36,059 nt of DNA from Hydrogenophaga palleronii NBRC 102513 (GTDB lineage: Bacteria; Pseudomonadota; Gammaproteobacteria; Burkholderiales; Burkholderiaceae_C): the NCBI RefSeq assembly GCF_001571225.1, contig NZ_BCTJ01000037.1, forward strand, positions 1-36,059, in the 5' to 3' direction. Made by a program: the position numbers and the translations under genes. Positions 16,825-28,736 of this stretch are shown in pieces (positions within the stretch are counted from its first letter, which is position 1; each line of letters begins with the position of its first letter). Under the pieces are notes generated by a model that did no database searches, was not told where the DNA came from, and saw only the letters and a program-made list of their open reading frames with translations.

Positions 16825-16962
16825 GCGGGGCGCGGGCGAAGAGGGGTGTCTCTCATGGTGGCGAGCTTAGCCCGGGCCATCGTCGCGATCCGCCGCTGCC
16901 GCGTCGCGCAACGCCGGTCTCGCCGATCGGTTTGGTGGGGCCGGTGTGCCTGCGGGCGCGGC

Positions 16963-17664
16963 TCAGTCGCGCGCGCTGTCGCGGCGCAGCGCGGCCGTGA
17001 GTGCCGAGGGTGAGCGGTAGCCGGCGCGGCGCGCGGTGTCAGCCACGCTCAGGCCGCTGGCGCGCCAGGCGCGGGCCTGCGCCAACCGCTGCCGGCGCTG
17101 CCATTGCATCGGGCTCTCGCCCTGTTCGGTGATGCAACGCGCGCTGAACTGCGAGGCGCTCAGGTGCACCTGGGCGGCCAGCTCGGCCACGCTCAGCGGC
17201 AGGTGCCAGCGCGTCTGCAGCCAGCCGTGCAGGCCGGCCCAGTCGATCTCGCGCCGTGGCCGTTCCGGCGCCGTGTTGGTGGCGAAGGCTTGTGGTGTCC
17301 AGGCTTCGAGCAGCAGGCTGGACCCCAGGCGCCGTGCGCGCGGCAACTGCCGGGTGACGGCGTCGGCCAGGTAGTGCGCCAGCGCCTGCACACCGGGTGG
17401 CGGGGTGGTCAGCGCACGTGCCCAGGCCGGGTCGTGTGAGTCCAGCACCAGGCAGCGTGTGGCGCCCTGGCCTTCAAAGTCGTGGCGCTCGCCGGGTGGC
17501 ACCACACAACCGTCACCGGCACCGATGCGCTGGCCGCGCCCGGCCACTTCCAGTTCGAGCACACCGCTCAGGCCGACCAGGATCTGGAAATGCCCGTGGT
17601 CGTGGCTGCCATGCGAGGCACCGTAGTCGCGCACGCTCAGGAGGTCGAGCGGCGCGAGAGGCAC
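16963..17664 (-). CDS. AraC family transcriptional regulator
   Basis: This 233-residue protein has an N-terminal cupin-like sensor (SHDHGHFQILVGLSGVLELEVAGRGQRIGAGDGCVVPPGERHDFEG) and a C-terminal double helix-turn-helix (LSVAELAAQVHLSASQFSARCITEQGESPMQWQRRQRLAQARAWRASGLSVADTARRAGYRSPSALTAALRRD). The cupin probably binds a small ligand. The start is a GTG one base after the lipA stop (TAA-G-GTG), so it may be translated from the lip transcript. Its likely target is the downstream EamA exporter. Confidence 0.9.
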   Translation of the reverse strand: MPLAPLDLLSVRDYGASHGSHDHGHFQILVGLSGVLELEVAGRGQRIGAGDGCVVPPGERHDFEGQGATRCLVLDSHDPAWARALTTPPPGVQALAHYLADAVTRQLPRARRLGSSLLLEAWTPQAFATNTAPERPRREIDWAGLHGWLQTRWHLPLSVAELAAQVHLSASQFSARCITEQGESPMQWQRRQRLAQARAWRASGLSVADTARRAGYRSPSALTAALRRDSARD

Positions 17665-17665
17665 C

Positions 17666-18682
17666 TTATTTCTCCGTCGGGTTCAACACGCCGTGCGCCT
17701 GCTGGTCGGCGTGGTACGAGCTGCGCACCATCGCGCCCACGGCGGCGTGGGTGAAGCCCATCTTGTAGGCCTCGGCCTCGAACATCTTGAAGGTGTCGGG
17801 GTGCACGTAGCGGCGCACCGGCAGATGGTGGCCGCTGGGTGCGAGGTACTGGCCGATGGTCAGCATGTCGATGTTGTGCGCGCGCATGTCGCGCATGACC
17901 TCGAGAATTTCTTCGTCCGTTTCGCCCAGGCCGACCATCAGGCCGCTCTTGGTCGGCACGTGCGGGAACAGGGCCTTGAACTTCTTCAGCAGGTTCAGGC
18001 TGAACTGGTAGTCGGAGCCCGGGCGCGCCTCCTTGTACAGGCGCGGCACGGTTTCGATGTTGTGGTTCATCACATCGGGCGGCGCGGCCTTGAGGATGTC
18101 GAGCGCGCGGTCGTCGCGGCCGCGGAAGTCGGGCACCAGCACCTCGATCTGCGTCTGCGGCGAGAGCGCGCGGGTCTGCTCGATGCAGGCGACGAAGTGG
18201 CCGGCACCGCCGTCGCGCAGGTCGTCGCGGTCCACGCTGGTGATCACCACGTACTGCAGGCGCAGCTGGGCAATGGTCTTGGCCAGGTTGGCGGGCTCGT
18301 CCACGTCCAGCGGGTCGGGGCGGCCGTGGCCGACGTCGCAGAACGGGCAGCGCCGCGTGCACTTGTCGCCCATGATCATGAAGGTGGCCGTGCCCTTGCC
18401 GAAGCATTCGCCGATGTTCGGGCAGCTGGCTTCCTCGCACACCGTCACCAGCTTGTTGCTGCGCAGGATGTCCTTGATCTCGTAGAAGCGCGTGGTCGGG
18501 CTGCCGGCCTTGACGCGGATCCAGTCGGGCTTCTTCAGCGTCTCGGCCGGCACGATCTTGATCGGGATGCGCGCCGTCTTCGCCTGGCTTTTCTGCTTGG
18601 CGGTGGCGTCGTAGCTGGCAGCGGGCTGGGCGTCGCGGACGGTGCTGCTGGCGAGAGCCGTGGAGGTGTCGGGACTGGTCAT
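17666..18682 (-). CDS. lipA: Lipoyl synthase (radical SAM)
   Basis: This 338-residue protein is lipoyl synthase. It carries the auxiliary-cluster cysteines in [12 protein letters not shown] (Cys82, 87, 93) and the radical-SAM motif CTRRCPFC (Cys108, 112, 115), plus the family blocks [14 protein letters not shown] and the near-C-terminal RSSYHAD serine region. It inserts two sulfur atoms into octanoyl groups on E2 and GcvH proteins to make lipoate. It lies 27 bases after lipB, completing the endogenous lipoate pathway. Confidence 0.98.
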   Translation of the reverse strand: MTSPDTSTALASSTVRDAQPAASYDATAKQKSQAKTARIPIKIVPAETLKKPDWIRVKAGSPTTRFYEIKDILRSNKLVTVCEEASCPNIGECFGKGTATFMIMGDKCTRRCPFCDVGHGRPDPLDVDEPANLAKTIAQLRLQYVVITSVDRDDLRDGGAGHFVACIEQTRALSPQTQIEVLVPDFRGRDDRALDILKAAPPDVMNHNIETVPRLYKEARPGSDYQFSLNLLKKFKALFPHVPTKSGLMVGLGETDEEILEVMRDMRAHNIDMLTIGQYLAPSGHHLPVRRYVHPDTFKMFEAEAYKMGFTHAAVGAMVRSSYHADQQAHGVLNPTEK

Positions 18683-18709
18683 GTCGAGGGCGCTGTTGCG
18701 CGGGTTGGG

Positions 18710-19402
18710 TCAGGGGGCGAGCGTGGCCGCGAGCTTCTGGCTCAGGACTTGCGCCGCCTCATCCCATGAAACGGCGACCCCGATTGTAGAAAGATCGACC
18801 GTTTGCAGGCCGGCGTAACCGCAAGGGTTGATGCGCTGGAAGGGTTGCAGGTCCATCGCCACGTTCAGCGCCACCCCGTGGTAGGTGCAGTGGCGGCTGA
18901 CCTTGATGCCCAGCGCGGCGATCTTGCCCAGTCCCACGAAGTCGGGCGCAGGCAGCGGTTCGCCGGGCAGGCGCTTTTGCGGGCGCTGCGGCAGCAGGGC
19001 GTGGCTGCCCGGGTCGTCCAGCCGCACGTAGATACCGGGCGCGCCGGCCACGCGGTGCCCGGTGACACCGAACACGTCGAGGCTGCGGATCACCGCCTCT
19101 TCGACGCGGTAGACGAACTCCTTGACGAAATAACCCGCACGCTGCAGGTCGATCAAGGGGTAGGCCACCACCTGGCCGGGGCCGTGGTAGGTCACCTGGC
19201 CGCCGCGGTTGGTGGCTACCACCGGAATGTCGCCCGGGGCCAGCAGGTGGTCCTCACGCCCGGCCAGGCCCTGGGTGAACACCGGCGGGTGCTCGCACAC
19301 CCAGAGTTCATCCGGCGTGCCGGCGTCGCGCTCTGCGGTGAAGGACTGCATGGCCGCGTAGGTGCTGTCATAGGGCACCCGGCCCAGGGCGCGCACGATC
19401 AC
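18710..19402 (-). CDS. lipB: Lipoyl(octanoyl) transferase
   Basis: This 230-residue protein is Lip[22 protein letters not shown], the catalytic lysine in GLGKIAALG (Lys160) and the catalytic cysteine in [10 protein letters not shown] (Cys194). It moves octanoyl from acyl carrier protein to lipoate-dependent enzymes, giving LipA its substrate. The best start is the GTG at 19402, overlapping the DUF493 stop (GTGA). Compared with the 213-residue E. coli protein it has an insertion of about 27 residues (128-155, [19 protein letters not shown] and onward) just before the catalytic lysine. Confidence 0.95.
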   Translation of the reverse strand: MIVRALGRVPYDSTYAAMQSFTAERDAGTPDELWVCEHPPVFTQGLAGREDHLLAPGDIPVVATNRGGQVTYHGPGQVVAYPLIDLQRAGYFVKEFVYRVEEAVIRSLDVFGVTGHRVAGAPGIYVRLDDPGSHALLPQRPQKRLPGEPLPAPDFVGLGKIAALGIKVSRHCTYHGVALNVAMDLQPFQRINPCGYAGLQTVDLSTIGVAVSWDEAAQVLSQKLAATLAP

Positions 19403-19683
19403 AGCACGATCTTCACCATGGGATGGGTGGTCAGCGTGCGGTACAGCTCGTCGAGCTGCTCGCGGCTGGTCACGTGCACCGTCAGTGTCACACCCAGGTA
19501 GTTGCCGGCCTTGCTGGGGCGCAGTTCGACCGTGGCGGCATCGAAGTTCGGATCGAAGCCGCGCGCGACGTGCGTCATGGCGGTCACGAAGCCGTCCACG
19601 TTGGCGCCCATGACCTTGATGGGGAAGTCGCTCGGGTAGGTGATGAGCGATTGTTCGGGCGGGATTTCGGGGGAAATGTCCAT
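19399..19683 (-). CDS. DUF493 (YbeD-like) protein
   Basis: This 94-residue protein matches the DUF493/YbeD family ([25 protein letters not shown], then [35 protein letters not shown]), an ACT-like fold of unknown role. It is commonly found next to lipB, as here: its stop overlaps the lipB GTG by four bases, and it should open the DUF493-lipB-lipA-araC unit. GGAG lies eight bases before the ATG on the minus strand. Confidence 0.93.
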   Translation of the reverse strand: MDISPEIPPEQSLITYPSDFPIKVMGANVDGFVTAMTHVARGFDPNFDAATVELRPSKAGNYLGVTLTVHVTSREQLDELYRTLTTHPMVKIVL

Positions 19684-19701
19684 GCGGGAGCTCCAATGTC
19701 A

Positions 19702-19717
19702 GGCCGCCTGCGCGGCC
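19702..19717 (-). promoter_or_regulatory. Short GC hairpin in the leader of the DUF493-lip operon
   Basis: GGCCGC (19702-19707) and GCGGCC (19712-19717) form a tight six-bp stem with a four-base loop about 18 bases upstream of the DUF493 start. It might influence translation. No convincing promoter for this operon is seen in the rest of 19684-19941. Confidence 0.35.
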
Positions 19718-19941
19718 ATTGCCTTCTGTTCTTGATTTAACGGGGATGCGCTGGATGCGGGCCTGTGGCTCCGCATGAATGCGATGCCCGGCGCTGTTTA
19801 TTTCTTCATGCTGACGCGGGCCCCCGGTGCGGGTCGTCGGCCCCGTCCGGCATGCACGGGGTGTCGGGCCAGTCGGTTAAGGTGAATTATCGGCCGGGCG
19901 GTGATCCGGGGCGGGCGCAGCCGCACGCACGTCACAAGATG

Positions 19942-19972
19942 TTGACGCCCCGCTGGGGTTTCTACGTATAAT
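19942..19972 (+). promoter_or_regulatory. Promoter of the atp operon
   Basis: TTGACG (19942-19947) and a perfect TATAAT (19967-19972) are separated by 19 bases, slightly longer than ideal. This would start transcription near 19979, about 50 bases before the atpI ATG. The match of the -10 box and the position upstream of a housekeeping operon make it convincing. Confidence 0.75.
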
Positions 19973-20029
19973 GAGTGGCTTTGCAACCCGGGCGATTCTG
20001 TCGTCCGTTTGTCACGCGCGAGGTCGAAC

Positions 20030-20536
20030 ATGACGCAAGGCCATTCGATCCCGCCGGCACTGACAGAGTCAGAAGATGGGGTGCAGGATTCGGATTTCAA
20101 GCCGCTGACGCGTGAACAAGCGCAGCAGTGGCGGATTGGTCAGCCGGTGCTCTCGCTCTGGCGGCTGGTTCTGGTGCAGTGGCTGGTGGGATTGGTGGCG
20201 AGCATTGTGGGTGGGCTGCTGTGGCAGTCGTCTGCGGTGGCGTGGTCCATCCTGTATGGCGCAGCGGCGGTGGCGGTTCCTTCGGCCTTGATGGCCTACG
20301 GTCTGACCTCCAGTGCGATGTCCCGCTTGTGGGCAGCGCAGGCCAACGCGGCGTTTGCCGGTTTCCTGTTTTGGGAGGGCGTCAAGATCCTGTTGGCGGT
20401 GGTCATGTTGGCCGCTGCTCCCTGGGTGGTGGTTCCCCTGAGTTGGCTCGGCCTTCTGGTCGGGCTTGTGTTGGTTCTCAAGGTCTACTGGTTCGGGTTT
20501 TTCATCCAGACCAGGCGATCAAATGCAAACGGTTGA
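20030..20536 (+). CDS. atpI: ATP synthase protein I
   Basis: This 168-residue membrane protein occupies the AtpI/UncI position ahead of atpB. It has a polar N-terminus of about 45 residues, then four hydrophobic segments (for example [39 protein letters not shown]), and the family's ALMAYGL/FFIQTRR features. AtpI is not part of the finished enzyme and is thought to aid c-ring assembly. The ATG at 20030 is preferred over a TTG at 20009. Confidence 0.88.
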   Translation: MTQGHSIPPALTESEDGVQDSDFKPLTREQAQQWRIGQPVLSLWRLVLVQWLVGLVASIVGGLLWQSSAVAWSILYGAAAVAVPSALMAYGLTSSAMSRLWAAQANAAFAGFLFWEGVKILLAVVMLAAAPWVVVPLSWLGLLVGLVLVLKVYWFGFFIQTRRSNANG

Positions 20537-20562
20537 CTCTCCGGCTCATCGGACAAACGAAC

Positions 20563-21429
20563 ATGGCTGCTGAAGGTACTTTGACTCCAGGCGAATACAT
20601 TCGCCATCACCTGGTCCATCTGACCAACCGCAAGCAGGAATCCATCGTCGATTTCTCGATCATCAACATCGACTCGGTGGTGACGAGCGCGCTGCTGGGC
20701 CTGCTGACCGTGTTCGTGCTCTGGCTGGCTGCGCGTGGCGCCACCGCTGGTGTGCCGGGCCGGTTCCAGGCTGCCGTCGAGATGCTGGTGGAAATGGTCG
20801 ACTCGCAGGCCAAGGCGGTGATCCACAACGCCAAGAGCCGCAAGCTCATCGCTCCGCTGGCCCTGACCGTGTTCGTCTGGATCTTCATGATGAACTTCAT
20901 GGACATGATCCCGGTCGACCTGATTCCGCAGATCTGGCACAGCGCCGGCCCTGCCATGGGTTACCCCGACTACCTGCGTGTCGTGCCGACCGCCGACCTC
21001 TCGACCACCCTGGGTCTGTCGGTCTCGGTGTTGCTGCTCTGCCTGTTCTACAACATCAAGATCAAGGGTCTTGGCGGCTGGGCCCACGAACTGGTGTGCG
21101 CACCTTTCGGCACCAGCAAGAACCCGGTCTTTGCGTTGCTGCTGGGCGTGGTCAACTTCCTGATGCAGATGATCGAATTCGTCGCCAAGACGGTGTCGCA
21201 TGGCATGCGGTTGTTCGGCAACATGTTCGCGGGCGAACTGGTGTTCATGCTGATCGCCCTGCTGGGGGCCTATGCCACCCTGTCGCTGGGCGGCGGCCTG
21301 TTCTTCGTCGGTCACCTGATTGCCGGCACGGTGTGGACGCTGTTCCACATCCTGATCATCACGCTGCAAGCGTTCATCTTCATGATGCTGACCCTGATCT
21401 ATCTGGGCCAAGCACATGATGCGCACTGA
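20563..21429 (+). CDS. atpB: ATP synthase Fo subunit a
   Basis: This 288-residue protein is subunit a. It carries the half-channel helix with the essential arginine (Arg216) in [20 protein letters not shown] and earlier [12 protein letters not shown]. With the c-ring it forms the proton path in the inner membrane. The frame is open upstream to 20128, overlapping atpI, but the ATG at 20563 gives the family start [17 protein letters not shown]. It begins 26 bases after atpI. Confidence 0.96.
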   Translation: MAAEGTLTPGEYIRHHLVHLTNRKQESIVDFSIINIDSVVTSALLGLLTVFVLWLAARGATAGVPGRFQAAVEMLVEMVDSQAKAVIHNAKSRKLIAPLALTVFVWIFMMNFMDMIPVDLIPQIWHSAGPAMGYPDYLRVVPTADLSTTLGLSVSVLLLCLFYNIKIKGLGGWAHELVCAPFGTSKNPVFALLLGVVNFLMQMIEFVAKTVSHGMRLFGNMFAGELVFMLIALLGAYATLSLGGGLFFVGHLIAGTVWTLFHILIITLQAFIFMMLTLIYLGQAHDAH

Positions 21430-21753
<324 letters not shown>

Positions 21754-21763
21754 TGGGCTCGCT

Positions 21764-21849
21764 GCCCTGCGCGGGCGGGCTCTGTGGTGACGGCCTTCAC
21801 TCCCGTCTCCACCCATCCCCGCTCGTGCCGGCAGTCGGTGCGTCACCAC
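21764..21849 (+). promoter_or_regulatory. Stem-loops in the atpE-atpF gap
   Basis: The 124-base gap holds GCCC/GGGC around 21764-21776 and a perfect 9-bp inverted repeat, GTGGTGACG (21784-21792) with CGTCACCAC (21841-21849), closing a 48-base loop. No T run follows, so it is not a terminator. It could protect the upstream atpE mRNA from 3' decay or reduce ribosome flow into atpF. Confidence 0.4.
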
Positions 21850-21877
21850 TCTTGTCAATACACAGAAAGGCGTTGCG

Positions 21878-22348
21878 ATGAATATCAATGCAACCCTCTT
21901 TGCGCAGGCCATCGTCTTCGCGATCCTGGTGCTCTTCACGATGAAATTCGTGTGGCCGCCGATTGCCAAGGCACTTGATGAGCGTGCGTTGAAGATTTCC
22001 GAAGGACTGGCTGCTTCCGAGAAGGCCAAGTCCGAGCTGGCCGTGGCCAACAAGCGGGTGGAAGAAGAGTTGAGCAAATCGCGCAACGAGTCCGCTACCC
22101 GCCTGGCCGATGCCGAGCGACGTGCCCAGACCGTGATCGAAGAAGCCAAAGCCCGCGCGACGGACGAGGCCGCCAAGATCGTGGCCTCCGCCCGCCAGGA
22201 AGCCGAGCAGCAGGTCGTCAAGGCCCGCGAAGCGCTGCGCGAGCAGGTGGCGGCACTGGCCGTCAAGGGTGCCGAGCAGATCCTCAAGCGCGAAATCAAT
22301 CCCGGCGTTCACGCCGAGTTGCTGGCCCGCCTGAAGACCGAGCTCTGA
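21878..22348 (+). CDS. atpF: ATP synthase Fo subunit b
   Basis: This 156-residue protein has one N-terminal membrane helix ([24 protein letters not shown], about 5-28) and a long charged helical stalk, exactly as subunit b (156 residues in E. coli too). The conserved [12 protein letters not shown] junction is present. Two copies form the peripheral stalk joining a to delta and alpha. AGAAAGG precedes the ATG. Confidence 0.96.
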   Translation: MNINATLFAQAIVFAILVLFTMKFVWPPIAKALDERALKISEGLAASEKAKSELAVANKRVEEELSKSRNESATRLADAERRAQTVIEEAKARATDEAAKIVASARQEAEQQVVKAREALREQVAALAVKGAEQILKREINPGVHAELLARLKTEL

Positions 22349-22388
22349 TCCGAGCCTGACGCCACCGACCGGCATTCAAAGGACCACC

Positions 22389-22919
22389 ATGGCAGAAATC
22401 GCCACCATTGCCCGCCCGTACGCAGAAGCGCTGTTCAAGGCCGCGGGCTCTGACGCGGCCGGCGCTTCGGCCTGGCTCGACGAGCTGGCCGCCCTGGCCG
22501 CCAACGAGCAGCTGCGCCAGTTCGCCGACAGCCCCAAGACCCTGCCCGATCAGGTGCTCTCGCTCATCAGCGGAGTGCTCAAAGGCAACCTGCCGACCAT
22601 GGGCCAGAACTTCCTGCGCACCGTGATCGACAACGGCCGCATCGAGGCACTGCCTGAGATCGCCGCCCAGTTCCGTGCGCTGAAGAATGCGCAGCTGGGT
22701 GCGTACGACGCCGTGGTCTACAGCGCCTTCGAGGTGGATAGCGCCGCGCTGGCCGAGCTCTCCGGGGTGCTGGAAAAGCGCTTCGGTCGCAAGCTCAACC
22801 TCCAGGTGACCCTGCAGCCCGATCTGATCGGCGGCATTCGCGTGGTGGTGGGCGACGAGGTGCTCGACACCTCGGTCAAAGCCCGCCTGGAACAAATGAA
22901 GATTGCCCTGACGGCCTGA
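22389..22919 (+). CDS. atpH: ATP synthase F1 subunit delta
   Basis: This 176-residue protein is subunit delta: N-terminal [14 protein letters not shown] and C-terminal [36 protein letters not shown], the OSCP family signature. It caps F1 and holds the b stalk. CAAAGGACCACC precedes the ATG 40 bases after atpF. Confidence 0.96.
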   Translation: MAEIATIARPYAEALFKAAGSDAAGASAWLDELAALAANEQLRQFADSPKTLPDQVLSLISGVLKGNLPTMGQNFLRTVIDNGRIEALPEIAAQFRALKNAQLGAYDAVVYSAFEVDSAALAELSGVLEKRFGRKLNLQVTLQPDLIGGIRVVVGDEVLDTSVKARLEQMKIALTA

Positions 22920-22973
22920 CGGCTGTTTTTCCGGGCGCGCCTGCTCACCATTTAACGAAAGAAGGAAAGAGTC

Positions 22974-24536
22974 ATGCAACTCAATCCCGCCGAAATCTCC
23001 GAATTGATCAAGTCCCGCATCGAAGGTCTGGGCGCATCCAGCGATGTGCGCAACCAGGGCACCGTGGTGTCGGTCACCGACGGTATCGTCCGTGTCCACG
23101 GCCTGTCCGACGTGATGCAGGGCGAAATGCTGGAATTCCCGGCCAACAAGGACGGCGTGCCTTCCTTCGGCCTGGCCCTGAACCTCGAGCGCGACTCCGT
23201 CGGCGCCGTGATTCTGGGTGAGTACGAGCACATCTCCGAAGGCGAAACCGTCAAGTGCACGGGCCGCATTCTGGAAGTGCCGGTCGGTCCCGAGCTGATC
23301 GGCCGCGTGGTCAACGCGCTGGGCCAGCCCATCGACGGCAAGGGCCCGGTCAACGCCAAGCTCACCGACGTGATCGAAAAGGTCGCACCGGGCGTGATCG
23401 CCCGTAAATCGGTGGACCAGCCGGTGCAGACCGGCCTGAAGTCGATCGACTCCATGGTGCCCGTCGGCCGTGGCCAGCGCGAGCTGATCATCGGTGACCG
23501 CCAGACCGGCAAGACCGCCGTGGCGATCGACGCGATCATCAACCAGAAGGGTCAGAACATGACCTGCGTTTACGTCGCGATTGGCCAGAAGGCCTCGTCG
23601 ATCAAGAACGTGGTGCGTGCCCTGGAGCAAGCCGGCGCGATGGACTACACCATCGTGGTCGCCGCTTCGGCTTCCGAATCCGCTGCCATGCAGTACCTGT
23701 CGGCCTACTCCGGCTGCACCATGGGCGAGTACTTCCGCGACCGCGGCCAGGACGCCCTGATCGTGTACGACGACCTGTCCAAGCAGGCCGTGGCCTACCG
23801 CCAGGTGTCGCTGCTGCTGCGCCGCCCGCCAGGCCGCGAAGCCTACCCCGGCGACGTGTTCTATCTCCACAGCCGTCTGCTGGAGCGTGCAGCCCGTGTC
23901 AACGCCGACTACGTCGAAGCCTTCACCAAGGGTGAAGTCAAGGGCAAGACCGGTTCGCTGACCGCACTGCCGATCATCGAAACGCAGGCCGGTGACGTGT
24001 CCGCTTTCGTGCCGACCAACGTGATCTCGATCACCGACGGCCAGATCTTCCTGGAAACCAGCCTGTTCAACGCCGGTATTCGCCCCGCCATCAACGCCGG
24101 TATCTCGGTGTCGCGCGTCGGTGGTGCTGCACAGACCGACCTGATCAAGAAGCAGTCCGGCGGTATCCGTACCGACTTGGCCCAGTACCGTGAACTGGCT
24201 GCGTTCGCGCAGTTCGCTTCCGACCTCGACGAAGCCACCCGCAAGCAGCTCGACCGCGGTGCCCGCGTGACCGAACTGCTCAAGCAGGCCCAGTACGCGC
24301 CGCTGCCGATCAGCCTGATGGCTGCCACGCTGTTCGCCGTGAACAAGGGTTACCTGGACGACATCGAAGTCAAGAAGGTGCTGCCTTTCGAAGCCGGCCT
24401 GCATGCTTTCCTGAAGGACAAGCACGCTGCCCTGCTGCAGAAGATGGAAGCCGGCAAGGCCCTGGACAAGGACAAGGAAGCCGAAGCCCAACTGGCAGCC
24501 GCCGTCGCCGAGTTCAAGAAAACCGGCACGTACTGA
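22974..24536 (+). CDS. atpA: ATP synthase F1 subunit alpha
   Basis: This 520-residue protein is subunit alpha: [14 protein letters not shown] at the start, the Walker A motif GDRQTGKT at 174-181, and the family signature in [17 protein letters not shown]. It forms the F1 hexamer with beta and binds non-catalytic nucleotide. GAAGGAAAGAGTC precedes the ATG. Length is a few residues above the E. coli 513. Confidence 0.98.
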   Translation: MQLNPAEISELIKSRIEGLGASSDVRNQGTVVSVTDGIVRVHGLSDVMQGEMLEFPANKDGVPSFGLALNLERDSVGAVILGEYEHISEGETVKCTGRILEVPVGPELIGRVVNALGQPIDGKGPVNAKLTDVIEKVAPGVIARKSVDQPVQTGLKSIDSMVPVGRGQRELIIGDRQTGKTAVAIDAIINQKGQNMTCVYVAIGQKASSIKNVVRALEQAGAMDYTIVVAASASESAAMQYLSAYSGCTMGEYFRDRGQDALIVYDDLSKQAVAYRQVSLLLRRPPGREAYPGDVFYLHSRLLERAARVNADYVEAFTKGEVKGKTGSLTALPIIETQAGDVSAFVPTNVISITDGQIFLETSLFNAGIRPAINAGISVSRVGGAAQTDLIKKQSGGIRTDLAQYRELAAFAQFASDLDEATRKQLDRGARVTELLKQAQYAPLPISLMAATLFAVNKGYLDDIEVKKVLPFEAGLHAFLKDKHAALLQKMEAGKALDKDKEAEAQLAAAVAEFKKTGTY

Positions 24537-24567
24537 ACCGGCCCATTGACCCGATAAAGGAGCCCCA

Positions 24568-26885
<2,318 letters not shown>

Positions 26886-26923
26886 AGCGGCGTACTCGGG
26901 CGCCCGGCGTTGTTGGCGTGCTC

Positions 26924-26941
26924 GATGTGCCACAGCACATC
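26924..26941 (+). promoter_or_regulatory. Hairpin in the atpD-atpC gap
   Basis: GATGTGC (26924-26930) pairs perfectly with GCACATC (26935-26941) across a CACA loop inside the 120-base gap between atpD and atpC. There is no T run after it. The gap contains no frame that I recognise. It may modulate expression of the epsilon subunit or be an mRNA processing site. Confidence 0.4.
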
Positions 26942-27005
26942 TCCGCGCGCCGCCTAGCCGGACACCCGATTACTTGCTTTCCGTCGACTTTTCAAAGGAG
27001 TACAT

Positions 27006-27422
27006 ATGAGCACCATCCGCGTCGATGTGGTCAGCGCCGAAGAATCCATCTTCTCCGGCGAGGCCAAGTTCGTGGCGCTGCCGGGCGAAGCCGGTGAGCT
27101 GGGCATCCTGCCCGGTCACATTCCGCTGATCACCCGCATCAAGCCCGGTGCCGTGCGCATCGAGAAGGCCGATGGCGGTGAAGAATTCGTGTTCGTGGCC
27201 GGTGGCATTCTCGAAGTGCAGCCGCACCACATCACCGTGTTGTCCGACACGGCGATCCGCGGCAACGACCTCGACGAAGCCAAGGCCCTCGAAGCCCGCC
27301 GTCAGGCCGAAGAAGCCGTGAAGAACGCCCACAGCGATATCGACCTGGCCAAGGCCACGTCGGAACTGGCCGTGATGGCTGCGCAGATCGCAGCCCTGCG
27401 CAAGTTCCGCCAGAAGAAGTGA
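27006..27422 (+). CDS. atpC: ATP synthase F1 subunit epsilon
   Basis: This 138-residue protein is subunit epsilon: the beta-sandwich region [40 protein letters not shown] and a C-terminal helical pair from about residue 90 that can inhibit ATP hydrolysis. AAAGGAGTACAT precedes the ATG. It ends the operon in front of a strong terminator. Confidence 0.96.
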   Translation: MSTIRVDVVSAEESIFSGEAKFVALPGEAGELGILPGHIPLITRIKPGAVRIEKADGGEEFVFVAGGILEVQPHHITVLSDTAIRGNDLDEAKALEARRQAEEAVKNAHSDIDLAKATSELAVMAAQIAALRKFRQKK

Positions 27423-27457
27423 GCTCCACGGCTGCCTTTGCGGGCGTGGCGCCTACC

Positions 27458-27485
27458 AAGACCGGCTGTTGCCGGTCTTTTTTTT
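27458..27485 (+). terminator. Intrinsic terminator of the atp operon
   Basis: AAGACCGGC (27458-27466) and GCCGGTCTT (27471-27479) form a 9-bp stem with a TGTT loop and are followed by T6. It lies 36 bases after atpC. Confidence 0.93.
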
Positions 27486-27553
27486 GCCCCTTTCGAACCG
27501 GGTTGTAACGGTCCGATAACATGGGGTCCTCAGACCACCCCCTGAAAGCCCGC

Positions 27554-28147
27554 ATGTCGTCGATTTTCGAAAGCCCGGACCTGGCCCCTGAAGAGGTGGC
27601 CGCGCGCTTGCTGGTCACGGCCTCGGCACTGGCCGACCTGACCATCGGCGACGCGCTGAAGGTGGTGGGCTACATGCGGCCCAAGCTGATCAAGGCCGGC
27701 ACGGTGATCATCCAGGAGGGTGAGGTCAAGCAGACCGACTACATGCTGCTGGTGCTGGAAGGAGACATCGCGGTGGAGAACGAGCTGCCCGGCCTGCACG
27801 AGAGCATGGTGGTGAACATCATGGGCCCGGGGCATCTGATCGGCGAGATGGGGGTGCTCGACGGTGCGCCGCGCTCGGCCACCTGCACCGCCAACACCGA
27901 CATCGCGGTGGCCGTGCTCTCACGCACTGCACTCATGCGCCTGCTCAAGGACGACCCCAAGCTGGGCGCGCGCCTGCTGCTGGCGATCTCCAAGCGCATG
28001 GCCGACCGGCTGCGCGAAACCACACGCAAGCTGCGCACGTTTGCGCAGATGAACAAGGCGCTGCAGCAGGAGCTCAATGTGGCGCTGAACAACCGCACCG
28101 GCATCGACCGCCGCAGCAACAGCAGCGGTAGTGCACGCGGTCGGTGA
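27554..28147 (+). CDS. Stand-alone cyclic nucleotide-binding domain protein
   Basis: This protein (197 residues from the ATG at 27554) has one CNB/Crp-like beta-barrel: AGTVIIQEGEVKQTDYMLLVLEGDIAVENE, then the phosphate-binding-cassette-like GHLIGEMGVLDGAPRSATCTANTD. No helix-turn-helix follows; the tail is a helix (ARLLLAISKRMADRLRETTRKLRTFAQMN) and a polar end. It may sense a cyclic nucleotide and act by protein contacts. A second ATG at 27521 would add eleven residues; a GATAAC box directly before it makes the later start more likely. It stands alone after the atp terminator. Confidence 0.82.
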   Translation: MSSIFESPDLAPEEVAARLLVTASALADLTIGDALKVVGYMRPKLIKAGTVIIQEGEVKQTDYMLLVLEGDIAVENELPGLHESMVVNIMGPGHLIGEMGVLDGAPRSATCTANTDIAVAVLSRTALMRLLKDDPKLGARLLLAISKRMADRLRETTRKLRTFAQMNKALQQELNVALNNRTGIDRRSNSSGSARGR

Positions 28148-28154
28148 CCGACCC

Positions 28155-28174
28155 CCGGCGCACCGCAGCGCCGG
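28155..28174. terminator. GC-rich hairpin between convergent genes
   Basis: CCGGCGC (28155-28161) pairs with GCGCCGG (28168-28174) around a six-base loop, in the 48-base gap between the CNB protein (plus) and the TPM protein (minus). There is no T run, so termination ability is uncertain. Confidence 0.4.
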
Positions 28175-28195
28175 ACCCCGCAGCAATCTATTCCG

Positions 28196-28723
28196 TCAGC
28201 GCCGCACCACCGTGTCGGGCAGTTCGTTCGGCCGCACCGCGCCGGGCTCGGCCGGAAAGTGGGTGACGAGCAGGGCCGAGACTTCTTCCAGGGCTTGCGT
28301 CAGCCCGTCTTCGACCGCGCCTTCGCGCAGACGTGAGCCGAGTCGGTCCACGATGGCCTGCCATTCGCTCTCCGGCACGCGGCGCGCCAGGGCACGGTCG
28401 GCCACGAACTCGACCGCGTGTTCGGCCAGCAGCAGGTAGATCAGCACGCCGTTGTTGTGTTCGGTGTCCCAGATGCGCAGGCGGCCGAACCAGGTCAGCG
28501 CGCGTTCGCGCACCACGCTGCTCAGCGGCGCGCGCGCACCCAGGCGCCAGAGGTAGCTGGTGGGCAGGGCCGCCTCCACACACAGGCGCACTTCGCCGCT
28601 GTGCCGGCCTTCGCTGGCCGCCACGCGGCGCGCCAGCCGGTCGGCCATGTCGTCGGGCACGGCGCGGCGTGCGTCCGAGCTGTCGAGCCAGCGGTGTTTG
28701 AGGATGCGAAGCAGTTTGTTCAT
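28196..28723 (-). CDS. TPM domain protein (short)
   Basis: This 175-residue protein shows a TPM-domain pattern: RRVAASEGRHSGEVRLCVEAALP, then LRIWDTEHNNGVLIYLLLAEHAVEFVADRALARRVPESEWQAIVDRL. It has no signal peptide or clear membrane helix. TPM proteins are associated with membrane quality control, but their activity is not settled. It is the third gene of lemA-TPM-TPM, 13 bases after the longer TPM protein; the ATG at 28723 fits family starts (MNKLLRILKHRW). Confidence 0.85.
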   Translation of the reverse strand: MNKLLRILKHRWLDSSDARRAVPDDMADRLARRVAASEGRHSGEVRLCVEAALPTSYLWRLGARAPLSSVVRERALTWFGRLRIWDTEHNNGVLIYLLLAEHAVEFVADRALARRVPESEWQAIVDRLGSRLREGAVEDGLTQALEEVSALLVTHFPAEPGAVRPNELPDTVVRR

Positions 28724-28736
28724 GGGCCTGTCGTGC

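Larger units (their letters stand above)
19684..20029. other. Divergent intergenic region, lip operon / atp operon
   Basis: This 346-base stretch separates the minus-strand DUF493-lip genes from the atp operon. It carries the atp promoter at 19942-19972 and the small hairpin at 19702-19717. I see no credible gene in it: reading frames here lack ribosome binding sites and family resemblance. Confidence 0.6.

Noticed and set aside
15745..17013. Plus-strand open frame of 422 codons opposite the EamA gene
   Set aside because: The minus strand encodes an evident ten-helix transporter; the plus-strand product is Gln/Arg/His-rich and resembles no family.
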